From Promethearchaeota archaeon (GTDB taxonomy: Archaea > Asgardarchaeota > Lokiarchaeia > Sigynarchaeales > SOKP01), in the NCBI GenBank assembly GCA_016839425.1, contig JAEOUI010000036.1:1-5740 (forward strand): a DNA stretch of 5,740 nucleotides. Reading direction: 5' to 3'. How positions within the stretch are numbered: the stretch's first letter is position 1; every line of letters begins with the position of its first letter. The notes beneath the pieces are model-generated. The model was not told the DNA's origin, searched no databases, and saw only the letters and a list, made by a program, of their open reading frames with translations. This document shows positions 1-5,413 of the stretch, piece after piece. The position numbers and the translations under genes are program-made.

Positions 1-1
1 C

Positions 2-157
2 AATTTAGTATCTTCAGAAACATTGAAGCAAGCACAGCTTAATCCACAAGATTATCAGGATCTTACAGTCCGTGTAGCAGGATATGTTGCATATTTCACT
101 AGACTAAGTAAGGCTGTACAAGATAGCATTATTGCTCGCACGGAGCATAACGCTTGA
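2..157 (+). CDS. Glycyl radical enzyme, C-terminal tail only (5' end outside window)
   Basis: An open frame enters from the left edge and ends at TGA (155-157), giving the last 51 residues of a pyruvate formate-lyase-family glycyl radical enzyme. The radical loop reads RVAGY, with the radical-bearing glycine encoded at 80-82. It is followed by the family's usual ending, in which a QD..I.ART pattern closes the protein. Ungapped alignment with the tail of the complete enzyme that starts at 558 gives 29 of 51 identical residues, so the two are paralogues arranged in tandem on one strand. The residue after the GY pair is Val where Ser or Ala is more usual. The catalytic cysteine and substrate pocket lie outside the window, so the reaction cannot be inferred. 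A short T-rich stretch just after the stop (163-167) may end transcription. Confidence 0.9.
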   Translation, partial: NLVSSETLKQAQLNPQDYQDLTVRVAGYVAYFTRLSKAVQDSIIARTEHNA

Positions 158-165
158 ATTTCTTT

Positions 166-459
166 TTAATTTGGTATATAAAAAGTAGAATAGGTAAATA
201 TCCCTATAAAGAGATACGCAATTGCAATAAAAAAAGATTGAAAGGAATAAGTAAAACCTAAACACATATCTCCAAATAATCCAATAAAAAATAAGATGAA
301 ACTAGCACTCATGTATTAAAGATTATTAGATTTTACTTGGAAAACTCTCAATAATAAAAAAAATCCAAGAAATAAATTATCGGAGTAATTTAAATCATTA
401 AACTTCTTTTTATACCAATTCCTTTTTAAAATTGATATAAAAATAACAAATGAAAATAC
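166..459 (-). pseudogene. Possible decayed membrane-protein gene with one internal stop
   Basis: On the minus strand a single frame runs from 459 to the TAA at 168-166, broken only once, by TAA at 318-316. The first part has a hydrophobic segment, a basic loop (KRNWYKKKF) and a second hydrophobic segment. The second part, readable from an ATG at 312-310 as 48 residues, has two more hydrophobic stretches separated by a short polar turn. Helix, basic loop, helix is what a multi-pass membrane protein looks like. In AT-rich DNA, two adjacent in-frame stretches of about 46 and 48 open codons are unusual. No start codon is visible in the upstream half and no ribosome binding site precedes the ATG at 312, so I read it as a relic. 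It could instead be a real 48-residue membrane peptide (166-312), or chance, because T-rich DNA codes for Phe, Leu and Ile by composition alone. Family not recognised. Confidence 0.3.
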
Positions 460-472
460 CTAATTCCTCTTA

Positions 473-478
473 TTTATA
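473..478 (+). promoter_or_regulatory. TATA-like box ahead of the complete glycyl radical enzyme
   Basis: TTTATA sits about 80 bases before the ATG at 558. With usual archaeal spacing, transcription would begin near 500-506, giving a leader of roughly 55 bases and placing the 507-520 palindrome at or just after the start site. Other AT-rich TATA-like stretches occur at about 407-414 and 434-441, so the choice is tentative. Confidence 0.3.
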
Positions 479-506
479 CGAGGTCTTCCAAAAAATAAAA
501 TACCTA

Positions 507-520
507 CCAGAATATTCTGG
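507..520. promoter_or_regulatory. Perfect 14-bp palindrome, candidate operator
   Basis: CCAGAATATTCTGG equals its own reverse complement over all 14 bases, with CCAG/CTGG ends that stand out from the AT-rich surroundings. It lies 37 bases before the ATG at 558 and just downstream of the TATA-like box at 473-478. That position is typical of an operator whose occupancy blocks initiation or early elongation. I saw no second exact copy in the window. The bound protein is unknown; the HTH_10 regulator at 3465-4121 is one candidate by proximity only. Confidence 0.45.
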
Positions 521-557
521 CAAAATCGTAAAATAAACGATGGTCATTTAATTGTAT

Positions 558-3014
558 ATGGTAGTTCAAAATTTTAAAATAAATCCTCTCCAAGGTGTTC
601 CCTCCGAGAGAGTTGGAAAGATTCGAGATGAAATGCTATCTCATCCATTTGAATACGATATTGAACGAGCACGATGTTATACCCGGATATACAAGCAAAT
701 GGAAGATGCACCCCCTTGTATGAAAAAAGCTAAAGCATTAGAGGAATATCTAAGATGCATTCCAATCAGAATTGACAGCGACGAGTTAATCGTGGGAAAA
801 AAATCTAGTAAGGTTAGGGCCGATCCCATGGAAGTAGAACGTGGTGCAAATGTTGATATTTATGGTTTTCTTTTAGATGACAATGTTGATGAAGACATGA
901 AGGAGATGCTCCGTGCTCAATATTATGTACTACAGCGTTTTGTTCCCATGTCAGATGAAGAACTTGATGAGATGAAAAATACGATTGTACCGTTCTGGAA
1001 GGGCAAGACAATAAAAGATTTAAAAGTAAAAATGTTGAAAGATGCGGGATTATTAGAGGATCGTGCTCCACCAGGACCATTGGCTACAATGATGAGCATA
1101 TTTTTATCTACGCTTCCGGATACTTATTTATTGCTTGATAACCTTCAGGGACATACCATACCTGGCTATACACGAGTTTTAAAAATGGGTTTCAAGGGTA
1201 TTGAAAAAATGGCAGCAGAAAAACTTGAGAAACTCAAAGAGACCTATGAAAACTATAATTATCGCAAGGATTTCCTTGAAGCGGCACAAATTACAGCAAG
1301 AGCCGTCTGTGACTATTCAAATCGTTATGCGGATCTAGCCGTGGAAATGGCAAAAACCGCTTCAGAAGGCAGAAGTCGAGAGCTACTAGATATTGCCGAA
1401 CGAGCAAGGCGAGTTCCTGCGTACCCTCCCAGAGATTTTATGGATGCCATACAAGCAATTTGGATGACGAATGTCGTCATGGAAATGAGTTATGGCGAGT
1501 TGAATGTATTATCTCAAGGGCGAGTGGATCAATACCTCATTCCCTATTATAGAACCGACATTGCAGAAGGGCGTTTAACAAACGCAGAAGCACTCGAAGC
1601 AATTGAAGAATATTTAGTTAAACTATCAACCATAGTGTTCGCTGGTCAAAACAATATAACTATAGGAGGTGTGGACAAGAGTGGAAACGATGCAACGAAT
1701 GAAGTATCATACTTATTTCTTGAGGCCACTGCAAATGTGAAAAGTCTACTCAACACTTTATCAATACGTGTCTCTTCCAAGACGCCCCGTGATTTCTTGA
1801 AAAGAGTTTTTGAAACTCATCGTCATACATCAGGAATTGGGCTTCATAATGATGATATGATAATACCACAACTCCAAGAAGACGGCTATAATTTAGAGGA
1901 CGCTAGAGATTATTCAATCGTAGGATGCGTGGAACCCTGTGGTACGGGTAACGATTTCTCTTACACGGGAGGTAATGGTATATTCATGGCAATAGTGTTC
2001 TCAATGGCCTTAAATCAAGGATGCGTTTCTTTATTTGATGATGTGCAAGTGGGTGCGAAAACACCCGATCCTAGTACATTTACAACCTTTGAGGACGTAA
2101 AGCAAGCTTATGTAGATCAACTTACATTCGCAATAGACAGGGTTGTGAAAATGGCGGAAATAAAAGATAAAGCTTTTGCTGATTATTATCCATCTCCATT
2201 GCTTTCCTCTACGATGATAGGGTGCTTAGAAAAAGGGTTAGATTGTACTCGTAATGGTGCAATTTATAACAATAGTTGTATGAACGGACAAGCATTAAGC
2301 ACGGTCGTTAATTCATTAGCAGCAATTCGCTGGGCTGTATTCGAAGAAAAGATCGTATCTATGGGAGACCTAGTTAAACACATGAACGGGGACTTTAGAA
2401 AAGCAAAAGAATTACGAGAAATGCTTTTAAATAAAGCTCCAAAATATGGAAATGGTGATGAAAAGGTAGATGAGCTCGCAAAGTGGGTTGCTGATGTTTT
2501 TAGTGAAATTGCACGAAAACATCATGTAAGGGGCGGAAATGGCATATATCGCACTAGTCTTGTGTCTGCTGGAGGAGCACAAGTGCTGGAGGGGGGATTT
2601 CTCGGGTCTACTCCTGATGGTAGACTATCTAATCAAGCCGTCTCTAACGGTATATCTCCCACGAATGGAACTGAAAAAAATGGTCTTACAATGGCCCTTC
2701 GATCCGCAGCTCTAGCGAGTAAAGCTCTTACAACAAATGGTGTAGGAATGAATGTAGTATTATCTCCAACCATGTTATCGTCCGAGGAAGGTTTAGATCA
2801 AATGGTTTCCATAATAGAAGCATATTTTGAATTAGGAGGAAGAAATTTTCAAATGAATCTCGTTGATACTGAAACCCTAAAAGACGCGCAAATACATCCA
2901 GGAAAGTATCCCGAGCTATCCGTTAAAGTTTCTGGCTACTCTGCCCGTTTCATAGATCTCACTAAAGCAATCCAAGACGATATCATCGCTCGAACAGAAT
3001 TTAAAAATTTTTAA
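558..3014 (+). CDS. Glycyl radical enzyme (pyruvate formate-lyase family), substrate unknown
   Basis: This is an 818-residue, full-length GRE, within the family's usual 750-900. The PFL-type barrel covers about residues 10-660 and the glycine-radical domain about 690-815. Catalytic Cys457 (codon 1926-1928) lies in GCVEP, and radical Gly793 (2934-2936) in the loop VKVSGYSARF. GHTIP near residue 200 and TPDGR near 687 are further family signatures. GREs use a glycyl radical, installed anaerobically by a radical-SAM activase, to make a cysteine thiyl radical. Glu two residues after the Cys (CVE) is shared with dehydratase, decarboxylase and C-N or C-S lyase members, which argues against true formate-lyase (CCVSP). 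The residue aligning with the diol-dehydratase Asp, 14 after the Cys, is Gly here, so glycerol or propanediol dehydratase is unlikely. Lys790 replaces the near-invariant Arg of RVxGY. ATG at 558 is preferred over TTG at 552; neither has a clear ribosome binding site, and an in-frame TAA precedes both. It is apparently co-transcribed with the SCP2 gene 12 bp downstream. No activase gene is visible. Confidence 0.93.
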   Translation: MVVQNFKINPLQGVPSERVGKIRDEMLSHPFEYDIERARCYTRIYKQMEDAPPCMKKAKALEEYLRCIPIRIDSDELIVGKKSSKVRADPMEVERGANVDIYGFLLDDNVDEDMKEMLRAQYYVLQRFVPMSDEELDEMKNTIVPFWKGKTIKDLKVKMLKDAGLLEDRAPPGPLATMMSIFLSTLPDTYLLLDNLQGHTIPGYTRVLKMGFKGIEKMAAEKLEKLKETYENYNYRKDFLEAAQITARAVCDYSNRYADLAVEMAKTASEGRSRELLDIAERARRVPAYPPRDFMDAIQAIWMTNVVMEMSYGELNVLSQGRVDQYLIPYYRTDIAEGRLTNAEALEAIEEYLVKLSTIVFAGQNNITIGGVDKSGNDATNEVSYLFLEATANVKSLLNTLSIRVSSKTPRDFLKRVFETHRHTSGIGLHNDDMIIPQLQEDGYNLEDARDYSIVGCVEPCGTGNDFSYTGGNGIFMAIVFSMALNQGCVSLFDDVQVGAKTPDPSTFTTFEDVKQAYVDQLTFAIDRVVKMAEIKDKAFADYYPSPLLSSTMIGCLEKGLDCTRNGAIYNNSCMNGQALSTVVNSLAAIRWAVFEEKIVSMGDLVKHMNGDFRKAKELREMLLNKAPKYGNGDEKVDELAKWVADVFSEIARKHHVRGGNGIYRTSLVSAGGAQVLEGGFLGSTPDGRLSNQAVSNGISPTNGTEKNGLTMALRSAALASKALTTNGVGMNVVLSPTMLSSEEGLDQMVSIIEAYFELGGRNFQMNLVDTETLKDAQIHPGKYPELSVKVSGYSARFIDLTKAIQDDIIARTEFKNF

Positions 3015-3019
3015 GAGGT
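3015..3019 (+). promoter_or_regulatory. Ribosome binding site of the SCP2 gene
   Basis: GAGGT begins directly after the stop codon of the glycyl radical enzyme and is seven bases from the ATG at 3027. It is the clearest Shine-Dalgarno match in the window. It supports that start and translation from a shared message. Confidence 0.65.
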
Positions 3020-3026
3020 AAAGAAT

Positions 3027-3374
3027 ATGGAAGAAATTGAAACTGCAAAAGGGATTTTTGATCACATAGTTAAAAGTTTTAATAAAGACAAGGCTTTGGA
3101 ACTAGGACAAAAAGTAGTGATGCAATACGACATTGATGGCGAAGGAGGAGGAACCTGGCAACTTGTTGTCGAAAACGGAGAATGTCACGTTTTAGAGGGA
3201 GATGCTATGAAAGAAGTTGACTGTACATTGAAATACAAGAATTTAGACAGCTTCATTAAATTGAGAACTGGTGAACTAAAGCCAATGAAAGCCTTCATGA
3301 CGGGTAAAGTAAAATTTTCTGGAAATCAAGCACTTATGCAGAAAATGGCTGAAATCTTTCCGATTGAAGATTAA
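3027..3374 (+). CDS. SCP2 sterol-carrier-domain protein
   Basis: The 115-residue product is a single SCP2 domain with no signal peptide or membrane segment, so it is probably cytosolic. Visible hallmarks are the central strand region GGTWQLVVENGE (about 41-52), the D-C-T-L strand near 65-68, and the family's strongest block, TGELKPMKAFMTGKVKFSGN (81-100), before a final amphipathic helix. Length matches stand-alone SCP2 proteins. SCP2 folds hold hydrophobic ligands (sterols, fatty acids, acyl-CoAs) in a tunnel and are not themselves known as enzymes. The gene follows the GRE by 12 bp with a good ribosome binding site, so the two are very likely one operon. I infer that the GRE handles a hydrophobic substrate or product that this protein binds or delivers; nothing in the sequence proves this. 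Transcription probably ends at the T-tracts just downstream. Confidence 0.9.
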   Translation: MEEIETAKGIFDHIVKSFNKDKALELGQKVVMQYDIDGEGGGTWQLVVENGECHVLEGDAMKEVDCTLKYKNLDSFIKLRTGELKPMKAFMTGKVKFSGNQALMQKMAEIFPIED

Positions 3375-3390
3375 AATTATTTAAAATTAT
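3371..3390. repeat. Tandem direct repeat TTAAAATTAT x2
   Basis: Two perfect adjacent copies of TTAAAATTAT span the stop codon of the SCP2 gene and the first bases after it. In such AT-rich DNA this may be slippage with no function. It feeds into the T-tracts that follow. Confidence 0.5.
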
Positions 3391-3420
3391 TTTTTAACTT
3401 TTAATTTTTTTATTTCTCTT
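3389..3420 (+). terminator. T-tract terminator after the GRE-SCP2 unit
   Basis: Beginning 15 bases after the SCP2 stop codon there is a series of T-runs on the plus strand, including six T (3390-3395) and seven T (3405-3411), ending in a pyrimidine stretch. There is no GC-rich hairpin. Archaeal RNA polymerase terminates at such U-rich tracts, and the site lies between two convergent genes, where a stop is expected. Confidence 0.6.
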
Positions 3421-3464
3421 GAGATCAATAAACCATTTGAATATATGGCTCGTAAAGCAAAAAT

Positions 3465-4121
3465 TTAGCTAAATATTGAGTGATAAATCGTTCTATCGAT
3501 CTTACGCAAGTGTTCGTAAAATGTACTCTGAGAGATTTTAAAATGGTCGGCAATTTCCTCTGAATTGATTTTACGAGGTATTTCAAAAAATCCCTGTTGG
3601 ATGGCGTAATATATTATTTCTTTCTGGCGATCTGTTAATTCTAAAAAACTCTCTTTATAGTTTGTATGTAAGTTAGATATATTTAGAATGCTAAAGCCAT
3701 CTTCAAAAAATGACTCTAAGGTATTATAATAATTATCAACATTTTTACTTTCTAAAATGATGTTTACAAACAGATAATCTTGAACGAGAAAGACAGGAGG
3801 TTCAATTATTAAATCAAGTCTTTTGAAGAACTTTTTAACATCGTCAGGTAGATCGTGTTTATAAAAGATAATGTACTCCTTTTTTAAATCGTTCTCTTTG
3901 ATAATTTCGAGGAACGATATGTGGTATTGTTCACCTTTTAGCATGTTTGGATTCAGCTTATCATTCTTGAACTTAACTTTTAGAGTGGCATAGATTTGAT
4001 CGTCTGCTTGACGGTGTAATTGAATCAATTCAAATTTTTCAAATTGAGTAAAGAACTCGTGTCTGGGATCGATTAAGGTATTTATTGGTATCTTTAACGA
4101 AATTTTTTTGAATTTCTCCAT
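3465..4121 (-). CDS. HTH_10 (bacterio-opsin activator-type) transcriptional regulator
   Basis: The 218-residue protein has the archaeal HTH_10 domain at its C-terminus (about 162-215). It opens with LTDRQKEIIYYAIQQGFFEI, continues through PRKINSEEIADHF, and has the recognition-helix region SQSTFYEHLRK (197-207). This opening and the S-x-S-T-FYEHLRK segment are diagnostic. The N-terminal part of about 155 residues is mixed alpha/beta and rich in Phe, Lys and Ile, with no metal-binding cysteines, PAS or GAF signature that I can recognise. By analogy with the family it would sense a ligand or partner. It is a cytosolic DNA-binding protein. The gene converges on the GRE-SCP2 unit, its stop being 90 bp from the SCP2 stop, so it is a candidate regulator of that unit by proximity. 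ATG at 4121 is the only obvious start. Confidence 0.88.
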   Translation of the reverse strand: MEKFKKISLKIPINTLIDPRHEFFTQFEKFELIQLHRQADDQIYATLKVKFKNDKLNPNMLKGEQYHISFLEIIKENDLKKEYIIFYKHDLPDDVKKFFKRLDLIIEPPVFLVQDYLFVNIILESKNVDNYYNTLESFFEDGFSILNISNLHTNYKESFLELTDRQKEIIYYAIQQGFFEIPRKINSEEIADHFKISQSTFYEHLRKIDRTIYHSIFS

Positions 4122-4169
4122 TTTTATAAAAATATAAAAGTATTCTTTATTTGATAATTCAACCCCAAG

Positions 4170-4179
4170 TTAAATAAAT
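4170..4179 (-). promoter_or_regulatory. Candidate TATA box of the HTH_10 gene
   Basis: Read on the minus strand, TTTATTTAAC lies about 50 bases before the ATG at 4121, which would give a leader of 20-30 bases. A second TATA-like stretch at 4132-4139 is only 11-18 bases from the ATG, too close unless translation starts further in. No clear Shine-Dalgarno sequence precedes the ATG. Confidence 0.25.
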
Positions 4180-4250
4180 CTAATTATAATCAATAAAATT
4201 TTCTAAAAGAATACAAGAGAACTTATCAAGTATTAACTCCATTCCTGAAA

Positions 4251-4364
4251 ATGTTTTTATCTTGTCGTGAATTTATCTTCTTGAGGGGGGAAGATATCTT
4301 GCTACCTCCTCTGATTAAATATTTAGATAATCAAGCTTGCTTTATGGAAGGATCTGTAAGATGA
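4251..4364 (+). CDS. Possible small ORF (37 aa) overlapping the GTPase start as ATGA
   Basis: ATG at 4251 opens a 37-codon frame ending at TGA 4362-4364, so its stop overlaps the GTPase ATG (4361) in an ATGA arrangement typical of translationally coupled genes. The frame is open back to 4197. The stretch is noticeably less AT-rich than the DNA upstream, as coding or structured sequence would be. Against it: no clear ribosome binding site, no recognisable domain (the peptide has two Cys and a mildly hydrophobic middle), and a TATA-like element inside it that could serve the GTPase directly. It could be a leader peptide or chance. Function unknown. Confidence 0.2.
   Translation: MFLSCREFIFLRGEDILLPPLIKYLDNQACFMEGSVR
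4274..4311 (+). other. Overlapping inverted repeats / hairpin with G-run ahead of the GTPase
   Basis: TATCTTC (4274-4280) pairs perfectly with GAAGATA (4290-4296) across a nine-base loop. The same right arm also belongs to the palindrome AAGATATCTT (4291-4300). A competing hairpin pairs GAGG (4283-4286) with CCTC (4305-4308), continuing inward through AAG/CTT with an ATAT loop. Six consecutive G (4285-4290) and CCTCCTC (4305-4311) are exceptional in this AT-rich spacer. The element could be an operator or a structured RNA leader. No T-run follows, so it is not an obvious terminator. Confidence 0.35.
4317..4325 (+). promoter_or_regulatory. Candidate TATA box of the GTPase gene
   Basis: AAATATTTA lies about 36-44 bases before the ATG at 4361 and would place transcription start near 4345-4350, just ahead of or within the ribosome binding site. 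It is weak evidence, because similar AT-rich words are common here. Confidence 0.25.
4346..4352 (+). promoter_or_regulatory. Ribosome binding site deciding the GTPase start
   Basis: GGAAGGA is eight bases before the ATG at 4361. It favours that ATG over the in-frame TTG at 4337, which would add eight residues not expected in the family and would put this site inside the gene. Confidence 0.55.
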
Positions 4365-5200
4365 AAACACAGAAGGCGTGGAGTGAAATTTTTAAGGCAG
4401 TCGAGAAACAAGCAACGATAGTCCTCGAAGTATTAGACGCTCACGATCCCGAAGGAACGCGTCCACGCGAGATCGAGAGAATCCTGAAGGAAAGATTTCC
4501 GGACAAGAAGCTTATTCTCGTGCTTAACAAATCTGACTTGATCTCACGAGAAATTCTTAAAGCATGGCTTCGATACTATCAAAATCTTGGACATTTCTGC
4601 TTTTACGCCTCTGCTCTCAAGAAGGATGGAATCAATTTTCTCAGGTCTCAAATAATACGACATAGAGATCGAGAGCATGGCGATAAAATAATCGTGGTGG
4701 GTTATCCGAATGTTGGAAAGAGTAGCATCATCACAGCACTCCTAAAAGATAAAAAGATTGCACCCAAGTCTCCAGAAGCAGGATTCACACGAGGAATTCA
4801 GCTTCTGAAAATACCAGGGTGGAAGGATACTTATTTATTAGATACGCCAGGTGTCGTGCCTTACGACGAGGATTTGGACGAAATCCAATTAGCTCTTAAA
4901 GGTGCAATAACAGCAAGTAAGATTAGAGATCCCCAAGCCGTATTTGAAGAGATATTCCAGCGTTGCGTCCCAGAAGAATTAAAAACAATATATGGAGTGG
5001 AATTTGCTGATTCTGACGATTTTACTGAAGCACTCGGTCGCAAGCGCGGCATATTGAAGAAAGGAGCGCTAGTTAACGAACCCCAAGTCTGGTCGATAGT
5101 CGTTCGAGATTGGCAACGAAATAAAATTCCATATTATGTCATGCCCCCAAATTATTCGCAAGAGAGTAATGAAGTGCGTAAAAATAAGGACTTTATTTGA
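4361..5200 (+). CDS. Circularly permuted GTPase of the YlqF/MJ1464-like family
   Basis: The 279-residue protein has its GTP-binding motifs in the permuted order G4-G5-G1-G2-G3: NKSD (56-59), the SA of YASAL (84-85), the P-loop GYPNVGKSS (114-122), Thr143 in GFTRG, and DTPG (161-164). The N-terminus (WSEIFKAVEKQATIVLEVLDAHDP) is the typical opening of this family. Relatives (bacterial RbgA/YlqF, eukaryotic Nog2/Lsg1) act in large ribosomal subunit assembly, and a role in 50S maturation is inferred here from family membership. The C-terminal region of about 85 residues is the usual helical extension, followed by a short tail ending in charged residues. Length is normal for the family. The ATG at 4361 has a good ribosome binding site. 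The gene is transcribed away from the HTH_10 gene and converges on the acyltransferase-like gene; it is unlikely to belong to the GRE unit. Confidence 0.93.
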   Translation: MKTQKAWSEIFKAVEKQATIVLEVLDAHDPEGTRPREIERILKERFPDKKLILVLNKSDLISREILKAWLRYYQNLGHFCFYASALKKDGINFLRSQIIRHRDREHGDKIIVVGYPNVGKSSIITALLKDKKIAPKSPEAGFTRGIQLLKIPGWKDTYLLDTPGVVPYDEDLDEIQLALKGAITASKIRDPQAVFEEIFQRCVPEELKTIYGVEFADSDDFTEALGRKRGILKKGALVNEPQVWSIVVRDWQRNKIPYYVMPPNYSQESNEVRKNKDFI

Positions 5201-5222
5201 AAAAAAGTACGAGGAAATTGCT

Positions 5223-5262
5223 CTTATCCATAAGATACTTTAAAAAATTATATAAAAAAACT
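5223..5262 (-). terminator. T-rich terminator of the acyltransferase-like gene
   Basis: On the minus strand, directly after the distal TAG (5263-5261), come a run of seven T and, after TATAAT-like sequence, a second run of six T. This matches archaeal U-tract termination. Its position after the distal stop, rather than after the internal TAA at 5413-5411, fits the original gene having extended to 5261. Confidence 0.5.
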
Positions 5263-5413
5263 AATTATTTGTTGAAGCTTTTCTTAAAACTATGCTTACT
5301 TGTTCTTTTATCTCATCCATTGTTTTAGAATCGATATCCTTCAAGTTATGAAGAAAAGTTATGGTTAGATTTCCTGATATGGTTGAGATCCCTATTAATT
5401 TTTCCGCAGCTTA
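5261..5413 (-). pseudogene. In-frame continuation of the acyltransferase-like gene beyond an internal TAA
   Basis: After the TAA at 5413-5411 the same frame stays open for 49 codons to TAG at 5263-5261. The encoded segment begins AAEKLIGISTISG and continues with a TITFLHN strand and a helix (MDEIKEQVSIVL). That strand-then-helix ending is how condensation and acetyltransferase-fold proteins normally finish, so this is the true C-terminus cut off by one stop codon. No ATG with a ribosome binding site makes it an independent gene. Explanations are a nonsense mutation (pseudogene in progress), a sequencing or assembly error, or readthrough. TAA ends other genes in the window, so it is not a reassigned codon. 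Confidence 0.6.

Noticed and set aside
540..551. ATG at 540 in the GRE frame
   Set aside because: An in-frame TAA at 549-551 stops it after three codons.
158..551. tRNA, CRISPR array or insertion sequence in the longest gene-free stretch
   Set aside because: No cloverleaf arms, regularly spaced repeats, terminal inverted repeats or transposase remnants were seen.
552..557. TTG start for the GRE, adding two residues
   Set aside because: ATG at 558 is the stronger codon and neither site has a ribosome binding site, so the ATG is preferred; the difference is trivial.
814..1080. Minus-strand open frame of 88 codons inside the GRE gene
   Set aside because: It lies wholly antisense to a strongly conserved coding region and its product has no recognisable domain.
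2..3014. GRE as pyruvate formate-lyase proper
   Set aside because: The active site reads GCVEP, whereas formate-lyase has adjacent cysteines (CCVSP).
4301..4314. Resemblance of the ACCTCCT stretch to the 3' end of 16S rRNA
   Set aside because: Only a few bases match and nothing rRNA-like lies upstream.
4861..5052. Minus-strand open frame of 63 codons inside the GTPase gene
   Set aside because: It is antisense to the C-terminal region of a well-supported gene and shows no domain or ribosome binding site.
316..5413. Stop-codon reassignment suggested by two in-frame TAA codons
   Set aside because: The GRE, SCP2 and HTH_10 genes all end at TAA where their families should end, so TAA works as a normal stop.
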